A stretch of DNA of 64,000 nt from Paenibacillus sp. PCH8 (lineage in GTDB: Bacteria > Bacillota > Bacilli > Paenibacillales > Paenibacillaceae), in contig NZ_PKQK01000002.1 of assembly GCF_002968835.1 (NCBI RefSeq), forward strand, positions 558,001 through 622,000, given 5' to 3'. The position numbers were made by a program, and so were the translations under genes. This document shows positions 1 to 7,493 of this stretch, piece after piece (positions within the stretch are counted from its first letter, which is position 1; each line of letters starts with the position of its first letter). The notes under the pieces were generated by a model that worked only from the letters and a program-made list of their open reading frames with translations, searched no databases and was not told where the DNA came from.

Positions 1-122
1 CGAAAATCATCATGATCTTCACGGACACGTTCAATCCATGTATCCTGGTGCTGGTCCAGGTCCTGAATTCTCCATTGTTTTACGCCTATCTTGTCGTATC
101 GTCCATCCATTTCCAATTTCAC
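1..122 (-). CDS. Unidentified protein, 5' part only, runs off the left edge
   Basis: An open frame on the minus strand starts near 122 and stays open to the window edge. It begins with GTG at 120-122, preceded by AGGGA about 9 bases upstream; an in-frame ATG lies at 108-110. The first residues after that ATG read MDGRYDKIGVKQWRIQDLDQ, a hydrophilic stretch I do not recognise. It follows the DinB-like gene at 209-676 in the same direction with an 86-base gap, so the two may be co-transcribed. Only about 40 codons are visible, so no function can be assigned. Confidence 0.5.
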   Translation of the reverse strand, partial: MKLEMDGRYDKIGVKQWRIQDLDQHQDTWIERVREDHDDF

Positions 123-208
123 CCACAGTATTCCCTGTAACATGCTTATATGTATTCGATCCGTTCGTTCTTACCATTTACGTACTTACTCGATTGAATG
201 AAATCTTC

Positions 209-676
209 CTATTTGAAAAGCACTAATTGGGGTTCTTTTCCCGTGAGAGTTAGCATCGTATACAATTGTCCTCTGTGATGATACACATGTCCCATAATCT
301 CCAGCAACCACTCCAACCGACTATAGGATGCTCCCCAGTACGAATCCGTCACATGCAGTAACTCTTCGGTGTTAAACTGTCTGTACCGTTGGTACAGATA
401 CATCTGGTTATCCATCAATGCCTGCTTGATCTGACGGAGCGAATGAACCTGATTCTCTGCATAGAATAGAGCCATCTCTTCTTCCGATGCACCTTCGGAA
501 ATATAGACATCCGCTCGGCAGATCACAGACAGATGGGACAGTAATTCACCAACTGGCCGTTTGCCCTCAATCGGAGTCAGAGTCAAATCTTCTTCCGACA
601 GCTGATCACATATATGAATTAACGATGTTACGGCTACATCAATATGTTTGAATGCCGATTGAATCAACAGATACAC
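209..676 (-). CDS. DinB-family (DinB/YfiT-like four-helix) protein
   Basis: A 155-residue soluble protein with the size and helical pattern of the DinB superfamily, four-helix-bundle proteins that often bind a divalent metal and serve as thiol-dependent transferases or stress proteins. The C-terminal segment LLEIMGHVYHHRGQLYTML carries the histidine cluster HxYHHRGQ typical of the third metal-ligand position, and an early histidine (LLSHL, near residue 48) is in the right place for the first. The apparent start is GTG at 674-676, with GGGAAG about 8 bases upstream; TTG at 665-667 is an alternative. The exact substrate is unknown. A second DinB-type gene lies at 4156-4647, but the two are not close in sequence. 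Confidence 0.75.
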   Translation of the reverse strand: MYLLIQSAFKHIDVAVTSLIHICDQLSEEDLTLTPIEGKRPVGELLSHLSVICRADVYISEGASEEEMALFYAENQVHSLRQIKQALMDNQMYLYQRYRQFNTEELLHVTDSYWGASYSRLEWLLEIMGHVYHHRGQLYTMLTLTGKEPQLVLFK

Positions 677-765
677 TTCCTTTTCTTCCCATTATACAGA
701 ACATATGATCGGTTATCAACCAAGATATCCCTCCTTCATATATAAACAAGTTATACAACAAATCT

Positions 766-985
766 ATATAAATTGAACTAAACATCTACACAAAACAGAG
801 AGACAGAAAGGACCTGAAGAAGCGGAGCTAAAAGCTTTCTGCAAGAAAGCCACATCGGAAGCATATGCTATCCCCGGATTTCCCCTTTATAAAAGGAATC
901 AAAAAAATCTGGGGATAACAGCGTTCGGAAGGTTATTCTGTCATCGGAGTGTGCAGTGTAACTATTCTTTAGTTCAATTTATATA
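766..985 (+). repeat. Structured intergenic repeat, copy 1 of 3
   Basis: An element of about 220 bp fills the gap between the DinB and YwqG genes. Its ends are perfect 17-base inverted repeats (TATATAAATTGAACTAA at 766-782, complement at 969-985). Inside are a hairpin GCTTTCT/AGAAAGC (about 834-851), the conserved block ACATCGGAAGC, and a stem formed by TATCCCCGGATTT pairing with AAATCTGGGGATA around a small CCTTT/AAAGG hairpin, followed by ACAGCG. The same core recurs at 34.8-34.95 kb and 40.45-40.57 kb in the same orientation. No coding potential is apparent. It could be a structured RNA, a MITE-like element or a folded DNA repeat. Confidence 0.8.
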
Positions 986-1070
986 ACAATTGACGAACAA
1001 AAAAGTCCCTCCTCCTTTTTATAGACGGGATTTGGGACATTTTGTTGCCTGTATGGGTTCAAATCTTTGC

Positions 1071-2012
1071 TCAACTTGAGTATAACGAGCAATACGTTTG
1101 ATCGAATCGTCCAGCCTCCAGGTCAGACCTGCGAATGAAAAATTGAAGCTCCCCGCAGTCCCACCATTGAAAACCAATGGCATCATGCGTATCTATTTTC
1201 AACAACAGCAGCATATCGGATAATTCCTGCCATGTCCGTTCCTCGTCTCCGCCATAATGTGCGGTCAGCTTCTTCTCACACGCCTGCTCGTTATAACCGT
1301 ACTCTTCTCCAAGGACGATCTGCGACAAGGCCCGATGCTCGGCATCCGAATGTTGCCCATCAGGGTATCCAAACATCCCCCCCCAATTGAGCGTACTTGG
1401 ATGATTCCAGTTCGACTCAAATTCAAGGTATCGGTCAACCAGATTCGTTTCTGTCACTGCCTCATCCGTCCCAGACTTCGTAGGGGAAAGCTCATCCAGT
1501 GCGTTGGCATCCGTATAGGCATATGTAGGAAATTCAAGATTAGGCAGGACTGTCACCGAATGGGCAACAAAAGGTCCTCCATCCAGCGCAGTATCACCCT
1601 CAGGCTCTCGCCTTGTCAGGTTATGGGCACTCGGCTCAAAAATCACACGATGTTCAATTGGGTAGGCAGGTTCATCCGCACCAATGAAGAAATATAACAT
1701 TCCCCGTTCAGGCAAAGTCCCGCGCCCATCATTCGGCGTATACGGCGACAAGTCCACCAGGTTCAGCTGGGCCAGGAAAGTCATGGGCACCCCTTCTTGT
1801 GTTAAAGGCCACTCCATCTCACTCGACAAATCGGGATGTCCACCCACACGTGAGTTTCCTGTTCTGCGATATTCATCCAGTGTGGATACATCGAGACGGA
1901 TTCCCCAGCGGCTTGAAGATAATAATAGATCGGCAGCAACACCCAGGCCACACGCCTCAAGTGTTTTACGAGCTTTTCTGGTCAGACGTTCACATTGTTC
2001 AGGCTTAATCAT
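1071..2012 (-). CDS. YwqG/DUF1963-family protein
   Basis: This 313-residue protein matches the YwqG (DUF1963) family of uncharacterised cytoplasmic proteins. Family landmarks include the GGxPDL-like segment near residue 58 (VGGHPDLSSEMEWP), the MTFLAQLNL strand and the GMLYFFIG strand in the N-terminal half. Near the C-terminus is an FQWWDCGELQFFIRRSDL stretch, the characteristic family ending. The start is set at ATG 2010-2012 because GGGGAGG lies 6-8 bases upstream; a longer reading frame begins at 2039 without a good ribosome binding site. It is flanked by the structured repeat downstream and the Amt terminator upstream, so it is probably monocistronic. Biochemical role unknown. Confidence 0.85.
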   Translation of the reverse strand: MIKPEQCERLTRKARKTLEACGLGVAADLLLSSSRWGIRLDVSTLDEYRRTGNSRVGGHPDLSSEMEWPLTQEGVPMTFLAQLNLVDLSPYTPNDGRGTLPERGMLYFFIGADEPAYPIEHRVIFEPSAHNLTRREPEGDTALDGGPFVAHSVTVLPNLEFPTYAYTDANALDELSPTKSGTDEAVTETNLVDRYLEFESNWNHPSTLNWGGMFGYPDGQHSDAEHRALSQIVLGEEYGYNEQACEKKLTAHYGGDEERTWQELSDMLLLLKIDTHDAIGFQWWDCGELQFFIRRSDLEAGRFDQTYCSLYSS

Positions 2013-2107
2013 ATAGATCCTCCCCTTTAGACAATACACCTATGCTGAGTCATATTCATGTTCACACCTGTATATTCTTCCGCGTTGACGACTTTCCCTG
2101 CTTCTAT

Positions 2108-2139
2108 TCAAAAAAGAGACTGACATTCCTTGTCAGTCT
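2108..2139 (-). terminator. Rho-independent terminator of the amt operon
   Basis: Perfect 9-bp stem AGACTGACA/TGTCAGTCT (2117-2125 with 2131-2139) and a 5-base loop. On the minus strand it is followed by CTTTTTT, 24 bases after the amt stop codon. Confidence 0.9.
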
Positions 2140-2162
2140 ACTTCCTTAATTCTATATTCCAT

Positions 2163-3452
2163 TTAGCGATTCGGATCAGAAGATTTATCTTGGTAAGCAC
2201 GCATATGCTCCTCACCATCCAGGAATTCATGTGCCTGATGGGCAGCCATCACCCCATGATAGCTGATATCCAGACCCAGATCTTCCTCTTCTTCTGTCGA
2301 GCGCACAGGTACAATCTTGCCAATCAACTTCAAACCGATCCATGTCATGGCGAATCCCCAGATGACCAGGGCTGTAAGGCCAAGTACCTGAACACCGAGC
2401 AGCCTCCAACCGCCACCCATGAATAAGCCGCCATCCGTGGCAAACAGACCTACGGCAATCGTGCCCCACATGCCTGATGCGGCATGAACAGGGAACGCGC
2501 CCACCGGATCATCAATCTGCCGACGGTCGAGCCAGTTGGTTGCAGCCATCATCAACAAGCCAGATACCGCCCCAATGAATATGGCCGCTACATCTCCAAC
2601 AAAAGCACAGCCTGCTGTGATTCCGACCAGGCCCGCGAGCGAACCGTTAATAACCGATGGTGCATCCGAACGATTGAAGCGAAACAAAGTGTACAGCAGT
2701 GTAACCGCACCCCCTGAAGCCGCAGATAACATCGTTACAATCGCAATGTGACCGATTCTTACATCGGTTGCACTTAGCGTACTGCCCGCATTGAAGCCAA
2801 ACCAGCCGAACCACAGCAGAAATGCACCTACGGATGCCAGCGGCAGATTGCTTGGAAGCGCAATGGCACTCACGCCAAGCGGTGTGTATTTGCCTTTTCG
2901 CGGACCGATAATGATTGCAGCAGCCAGTGCCGAGAACCCGCCGAGCGCATGGATGACAGCCGAACCGGCAAAGTCCTGCATTCCCAGCTGACTAAGCCAG
3001 CCGCCGCCCCATGCCCAGTGTCCACCAATTGGATAGATGATCGCCGTCATCAAGATGATATACAAGAGATAGGCACGGAAGTTGATTCGCTCCGCCACCG
3101 CTCCAGAAACGATCGAAATGACAGCAATGGTAAATGCCGCCTGGAACAACCAGAACGTCTCCAGCGATACCGGTATGTCCAGATGAGACAAGTCTCCATT
3201 CAGGAAGAATCCCGTTACTCCAACAAAACCGCCAACATCCGAACCATACATAAGTCCAAAGCCAATGGCATAGAACAGCAATGTACCGATCGTAATATCA
3301 GCAAAAACTTTCATAATAATGTTCACACTATTTTTATAACGCACGAAGCCAGCCTCAAGCAGGGCGAATCCACCCTCCATCAATAAAATCATAGCTGCGC
3401 TCAGGACGACCCAGACCGTATCGATCCCGGAGCTTAACGTCTCCAAAGTCAT
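2163..3452 (-). CDS. amt: Ammonium transporter, Amt/NrgA family
   Basis: The 429-residue polytopic membrane protein belongs to the Amt/MEP/Rh family, which moves ammonium or ammonia across the cytoplasmic membrane. Visible family features are the N-terminal segment with MEGGFALLEAG (residues about 25-35), the GGHWAWGGGWL pore region, the IHALGGFSALAAA segment around residue 167, and the FPVHAASGMWGTIAVGLFA segment with a conserved pore histidine. Eleven hydrophobic segments are consistent with the family, with a charged C-terminal tail. It overlaps the upstream coiled-coil gene by four bases (ATGA), so translation is probably coupled. Unlike many amt loci there is no PII (nrgB/glnK) gene beside it. 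A terminator follows. Confidence 0.93.
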   Translation of the reverse strand: MTLETLSSGIDTVWVVLSAAMILLMEGGFALLEAGFVRYKNSVNIIMKVFADITIGTLLFYAIGFGLMYGSDVGGFVGVTGFFLNGDLSHLDIPVSLETFWLFQAAFTIAVISIVSGAVAERINFRAYLLYIILMTAIIYPIGGHWAWGGGWLSQLGMQDFAGSAVIHALGGFSALAAAIIIGPRKGKYTPLGVSAIALPSNLPLASVGAFLLWFGWFGFNAGSTLSATDVRIGHIAIVTMLSAASGGAVTLLYTLFRFNRSDAPSVINGSLAGLVGITAGCAFVGDVAAIFIGAVSGLLMMAATNWLDRRQIDDPVGAFPVHAASGMWGTIAVGLFATDGGLFMGGGWRLLGVQVLGLTALVIWGFAMTWIGLKLIGKIVPVRSTEEEEDLGLDISYHGVMAAHQAHEFLDGEEHMRAYQDKSSDPNR

Positions 3453-3868
3453 GCTTGTACATCCTCCGTTTCACGAAGCTGTCTAATCTCACGGATCGTA
3501 TCGGGTGCAAGCTCGATCTCATCCCGCTCGATGCTGTCTGAATGCTGAATTCGTTCAGCGATCTGATCCAGTTCACGCATACGTCTGCGAATCTGTTCCA
3601 TTTTGCGGAAACGTTCCTTCACCTGCACCATATACTCCACCGCCTGATGATGGGATGCCGGTCGTCCAGCAAACCATTTGCGAACGGGTGACAACGATTG
3701 ATAAGCAACCTCTTCCGCTCGGCGTTTTTGTTCAAACTGCTCGATCTTTTGCTTGAGCGTTTCGATCTCATTTTGTTTTTTGACCTTCAGCCGTTCGATA
3801 AGGTACAATAAATCGGACGATGATATTTGCAATTCTGTACGGTGATAGACCTCATCGATCACTAACAT
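3449..3868 (-). CDS. Coiled-coil protein co-transcribed with amt
   Basis: A 139-residue, strongly charged, helical protein I cannot assign to a family. Residues about 24-60 and 85-115 have heptad-like patterns rich in Lys, Glu, Arg and Gln (for example LKQKIEQFEQKRRAEE and RFRKMEQIRRRMRELDQIAE), predicting coiled coil; there is no signal peptide or membrane segment. It is the first gene of a two-gene unit, since its stop overlaps the amt start by four bases and a strong promoter lies 40-70 bases upstream. The start is ATG 3866-3868 with AAGGAG 12 bases before it. Position suggests, but does not show, a role in ammonium transport or its control. Confidence 0.75.
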   Translation of the reverse strand: MLVIDEVYHRTELQISSSDLLYLIERLKVKKQNEIETLKQKIEQFEQKRRAEEVAYQSLSPVRKWFAGRPASHHQAVEYMVQVKERFRKMEQIRRRMRELDQIAERIQHSDSIERDEIELAPDTIREIRQLRETEDVQA

Positions 3869-3909
3869 ATCATGTCAGGACTCCTTACATATCAAGTTAC
3901 TTGTTACCG

Positions 3910-3938
3910 ATTATAGTTTGCCGGGGTGTGCCCGTCAA
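3910..3938 (-). promoter_or_regulatory. Sigma-A type promoter for the coiled-coil/amt operon
   Basis: On the minus strand, TTGACG (3933-3938), a 17-base spacer and a consensus TATAAT (3910-3915), about 42 bases upstream of the start codon at 3868. No clear GlnR/TnrA palindrome (TGTNA-N7-TNACA) is seen nearby. Confidence 0.7.
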
Positions 3939-3970
3939 TCTTTTTTTGCAGTTGGTGATCCTAGAGCACA

Positions 3971-4000
3971 ACCGTTCATGGAGAACGGCTTTTTTTATTT
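3971..4000 (+). terminator. Plus-strand terminator-like hairpin with no plus-strand gene before it
   Basis: CCGTTC (3972-3977) pairs with GAACGG (3983-3988) and is followed by CTTTTTTTATTT. It lies just upstream of the amt-operon promoter and 155 bases before the DinB gene at 4156. It could end a short antisense or leader transcript. Confidence 0.55.
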
Positions 4001-4155
4001 TACACGAACTGCATCTAACAACATCAATAATCTATGCCATTCGCAATTATGCAACTATTCCTCTATGCTTATAGAACAAGCATCCACATTTTTGTTCATG
4101 GACATACACAGGATAATATCATCACATAACCCATATATAAGGAGAGGATTGTACG

Positions 4156-4647
4156 ATGTTTACTCGTAATGACGATATTCGTAACCAGATCTGGGAGGTC
4201 GTCTCTGGTTTAGACGAAGACCAGTTGAACCGGAAACCTACGCCCGAACAATGGAGCATCATGCAGGTCCTGCGTCATCTGAGTCTCATGGAACATGTCA
4301 TCGGGAAGCAAGCCCGTCTTGCATTGGAGAAGGAACCGATCGGATTGGTGGATAAAAAGCCGTATGAACGATCTCTGGATCGCAGCCGATCCGTGGAAGC
4401 CCCGCCCCATCTTCAGCCACCAGCAGCACCCGAGGCCCTTGCAGATGTACGCAGCGATCTGGAAGCATCCCATCGGGCCTTGGAACAACTTGCCCGGGAA
4501 CATGATGTTGAAGTACTGCGCAGCAAGTCTTTCCCTCATCCGGTATTCGGCGAGATGGACCTTGCCCAGTGGGTTGACTTTGCCAGTTATCATGAAGAAC
4601 GCCATCTGGGTCAGATTCAGGATATCAAGCAACAGCTTGGCCTGTAA
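4156..4647 (+). CDS. DinB-family protein
   Basis: A 163-residue protein of the DinB superfamily. Residues about 34-48 (WSIMQVLRHLSLMEH) hold the first metal-ligand histidine within the usual W-(S/T)-x-x-x-(V/I)-x-x-H pattern, and DFASYHEERHLGQIQDI near residue 143 carries the HExRHLxQI motif of the third helix. The family forms four-helix bundles with a metal site; known members include bacillithiol- or mycothiol-dependent transferases, but the substrate here cannot be told. The start is supported by AAGGAGAGG 8 bases upstream of ATG. It is a single gene closed by the hairpin at 4697-4740. Confidence 0.85.
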   Translation: MFTRNDDIRNQIWEVVSGLDEDQLNRKPTPEQWSIMQVLRHLSLMEHVIGKQARLALEKEPIGLVDKKPYERSLDRSRSVEAPPHLQPPAAPEALADVRSDLEASHRALEQLAREHDVEVLRSKSFPHPVFGEMDLAQWVDFASYHEERHLGQIQDIKQQLGL

Positions 4648-4696
4648 CACACTCGGCATTCGGGTTATATAACATCATCAGATCTAGGAAAAAGAC

Positions 4697-4740
4697 AAAA
4701 ACCTCCGATCCTCTATAAAGGATCGAAGGTTTTTGTTTAT
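4697..4740. terminator. Bidirectional terminator hairpin
   Basis: AAAAACCTCCGATCC pairs with GGATCGAAGGTTTTT across a loop of about seven bases, with T-runs in both directions. It lies 50 bases after the DinB stop and about 100 bases beyond the end of the minus-strand acetyltransferase. Confidence 0.88.
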
Positions 4741-4829
4741 TTCAAGTAACAGGGGATCGGCCCTACTACCCAAGACTTGATCGGATTGTCATCTTCAGTT
4801 CTTGCTTGCCAAGCTGACAAGTATGTCCG

Positions 4830-5332
4830 TTAGATTTTTTTGCCCAAAATCGCCAGATCCCGGTTCACACCATCCAGCACAGCCACTTCAGGATAATACC
4901 CCACTGTTCAAAACCATGCTTGCGTAATAAGCCCAGACTCGGTTCGTTATGTCCAAAGACAAACCCCAAAACAGTTGTGATCCCCAGTGCGGGACAGGCA
5001 TCAAATACCGTATTCAGCAGACGGCCACCGGCCCCAATTCCACGGCATTGCTGATCCACGTATACACTGACTTCCACCGTCCCGTTATACGCCGGGCGTC
5101 CATAGAACGAGCTAAGACTCACCCAGGCTACAACCCGTCCTTCCTGCTTCATCACCCATAACGGACGATGATCCGGTGAATGGTCCTCGAACCACCGCAT
5201 ACGCTGCTCCACGGTCACTGGCTCCAGATCCGCCGTTGCCATTCGCCCTTCAATCGTGGAATTATAGATCTCCACAATCCGGGGCAAGTCCTCCAGGCGC
5301 GCATATTCAATCTGTAGATTATCCAGTTTCAT
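4830..5332 (-). pseudogene. GNAT-family (phosphinothricin-type) N-acetyltransferase with a one-base frameshift
   Basis: The protein starts as a normal Pat-like GNAT acetyltransferase: N-terminal strand IEYARLEDLPRIVEIYN, central VSVYVDQQCRGIGAGGRLL (acetyl-CoA-binding motif, residues about 88-106) and FGHNEPSLGLLRKHGFEQWG. After this last motif the annotated frame stops early at 4865. One base to the side the minus strand reads GYYPEVAVLDGVNRDLAILG and stops at 4830-4832, the expected end of this family. Restoring frame needs one extra base in the C4 run at 4899-4902. The gene is therefore either disrupted near its C-terminus or carries a homopolymer sequencing error. Start ATG 5330-5332 follows GGAGGAG. 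Confidence 0.82.
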
Positions 5333-5442
5333 CTCAACTCCTCCATTATTCCAAAGTCGAACCTCTAATTATAGAAGCTATTATAACGGAGAAGAGAAGT
5401 TCGCGTCATCTATAACATTTGAATCCATTGTTAGTTAACCGA

Positions 5443-6516
5443 TTACTCAGGCAGTCCTTGAACCATGTTCCCACGAGTCAAATCTTGACTCTGATCCGCC
5501 CAACGAATATTGATTGAATGCGAAGTGAATAGATCTGGCCCGTCCGAAACCTGGAAGTGCAGATGAGCTTCACTAGAGTTACCCGAATTGCCGAGTTCAC
5601 CGATGAGGTCGCCCTGCTTGAGTTTATCTCCTTCTTTGACTGCCACACTACCTTCCTTGATATGTCCAGTGATGCTGTATTCACCATTTCCATGATCGAT
5701 AACCACATAGTTACCTGCCGGCTCTACCGGATTCATGACCCCCGGTACATTATCTGGAATATCGTTCTTGATTTCAACGACTGTACCCTCCGCAGCTGCA
5801 TAGAGTGGTTCACCAAAAGCGTAGTAATTCTCGTTAACCGCCGCATCTCCCTGATAGCTTGAATCTTCCTTCGTCCGAACAATATCCAGCGCATAGCGCT
5901 GTGTTTCGTGCTCGTAATGATAGTTGGACAGAACATTATTCCCTCCCCAGAATACAAACATTTCGCCCTTCATAGGGAATTGGAACTCCGTCTTGGTGAA
6001 TTGATTGTCCGTTGACTCATGAGCTTCCAATGGTTGAATTACCAGACCGCCGATCTGATTGTCTTCCGTAAAATAAGCTCGAATCCCCTTGGTTCCCGTC
6101 CCATCTTGCCATGCATGCTCCCTCAGATTATTCATCTTGGCATCTACCACCTGCTCCCAAGACTTCACACCCTTCAGGAAGTCGTCGGCACCCTCCTCAA
6201 ACTGCTGTAACGTTAAGGCTTTCTTGAATTCCGGGGTAAACTGGTTATAGATTGTCTCTTTCGACCCATTCATTAATATATCTATCAAATTGTCTGGTGT
6301 TACCGTTGTGCTCACCTCTGAACTTGAGTTCCGTTCCTGATTGGAATTCTCACTCGATTTATCCGTACTTGCTGCTTGCTCGGCTGATTGTTGTTCTGCT
6401 TCTTTGGAAGTAATGGAGTTACTGCACGCAGATAATACCAGGCATGCACCAAGCGTTATGGCGAGCAACCTCCAGCTCTTTCTTGCCTTGTGATATTCAT
6501 TGTTCAAATTGTTCAT
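5443..6516 (-). CDS. Lipoprotein with DUF3887-like and M23 peptidase-like domains
   Basis: A 357-residue exported lipoprotein. Residues 14-30 form a hydrophobic signal ending in the lipobox LVLSAC, with Cys30-31 as the probable lipidation site, followed by a low-complexity Ser/Glu/Asn linker to about residue 70. Residues about 75-115 (LIDILMNGSKETIYNQF onward) resemble DUF3887. The C-terminal half is an M23/LytM-like beta fold: HYEHETQRYALDIV (His and Asp zinc-ligand positions), NYVVIDHGNGEYS, and the HLHFQVS motif (HxH). This suggests cell-wall endopeptidase or binding activity outside the membrane. It is divergent from the two-component system at 6.7 kb and could be under its control. AAAGGG precedes the start. 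Confidence 0.82.
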   Translation of the reverse strand: MNNLNNEYHKARKSWRLLAITLGACLVLSACSNSITSKEAEQQSAEQAASTDKSSENSNQERNSSSEVSTTVTPDNLIDILMNGSKETIYNQFTPEFKKALTLQQFEEGADDFLKGVKSWEQVVDAKMNNLREHAWQDGTGTKGIRAYFTEDNQIGGLVIQPLEAHESTDNQFTKTEFQFPMKGEMFVFWGGNNVLSNYHYEHETQRYALDIVRTKEDSSYQGDAAVNENYYAFGEPLYAAAEGTVVEIKNDIPDNVPGVMNPVEPAGNYVVIDHGNGEYSITGHIKEGSVAVKEGDKLKQGDLIGELGNSGNSSEAHLHFQVSDGPDLFTSHSINIRWADQSQDLTRGNMVQGLPE

Positions 6517-6719
6517 TGTTCAACACCCTTTCTGTTATAGGTTTACGTTAAGTGTACAGAATGAGTATTATCCTTCGTCTAACTCTTACTTACATGCAGC
6601 TAAACTCGCAATGCCCTTTGACTCTTTATAATTAAGATTCCGTTAAGATATCATACAGTCCAAAAGGTCTTCCGAATGGTATGATTAGCATTAAACAAAA
6701 AGGGAAGTACGAGGAGGTC

Positions 6720-7493
6720 ATGAATTACAATATGGATCACGTCTCATTGCTGCTTGTAGATGATGAACAAGCGATTCTTCATATGCTCAAAACCGTTCTG
6801 CTCAAAGAGCAGTTTCTCGATATTGACACCGCAACTACAGGCGAAGCTGCTCTCGAAGCCTGTAACAACAAAACGTATCATTGTATCGTGCTAGATATTA
6901 TGCTTCCGGGTAAAAGCGGTCTGGAAATCTGTCCTTTTCTAAGACAGGTCACGGATGCCCCCATCCTGTTTCTGACGGCCAAAACAACGGATTATGACAA
7001 GTTAACCGGATTCGCTGTCGGAGGGGATGATTATGTCGTCAAACCCTTTAATCCTCTCGAAGTGGTCGCCCGGATCAAATCATTACTGAAGCGTTACATG
7101 CCTTCCAAAACAGTAACGATCCCGGAACACACTTCATCCAACGTAAATACGTCACCCTCCGGCATCTCGGCAGGGATCTATGACTTCGGACGATTTCAGG
7201 TCCTGGAGCTGGCTGGCGAACTACGAGTTGAGGGACAAGCGGTATCCTGCCCTGCACTCGTATTCCAACTCCTGCTCTTTTTCTGCAAACATCCCAATCG
7301 CATATTCACCAAATCCGATCTATATGAAAGGGTATGGGGCTCTGAAGCGATCCGTGATGACAACACTGTTATGGTTCATATTCACCGTATTCGGGAACGC
7401 ATTGAAGCAGATCCTTCTAATCCTGTGTTTCTTGTCAATGTCCGTGGTCTGGGTTACAAACTGATTCAGCCGCAACATGTGTCACGCCAATGA
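6720..7493 (+). CDS. OmpR/PhoB-family response regulator
   Basis: A 257-residue DNA-binding response regulator. The receiver domain (residues about 6-120) has the acidic pair VDDE, the phospho-acceptor Asp in VLDIMLPGKSG, the Thr of LFLTAKT and the Lys of DYVVKPF. The C-terminal winged helix (about 155-250) contains NRIFTKSDLYERVWG and a recognition-helix region VMVHIHRIRERIE with NVRGLGYKL at the wing. The frame opens at 6681, but GAGGAGG immediately before ATG 6720 and the receiver start favour 6720 or the next ATG at 6732. Its stop overlaps the start of the kinase gene by four bases, so the two form one operon and cognate pair. Confidence 0.92.
   Translation: MNYNMDHVSLLLVDDEQAILHMLKTVLLKEQFLDIDTATTGEAALEACNNKTYHCIVLDIMLPGKSGLEICPFLRQVTDAPILFLTAKTTDYDKLTGFAVGGDDYVVKPFNPLEVVARIKSLLKRYMPSKTVTIPEHTSSNVNTSPSGISAGIYDFGRFQVLELAGELRVEGQAVSCPALVFQLLLFFCKHPNRIFTKSDLYERVWGSEAIRDDNTVMVHIHRIRERIEADPSNPVFLVNVRGLGYKLIQPQHVSRQ

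Noticed and set aside
38..226. Plus-strand open frame at the left edge
   Set aside because: It overlaps a better minus-strand frame starting at 122, has no ribosome binding site and an unnatural composition.
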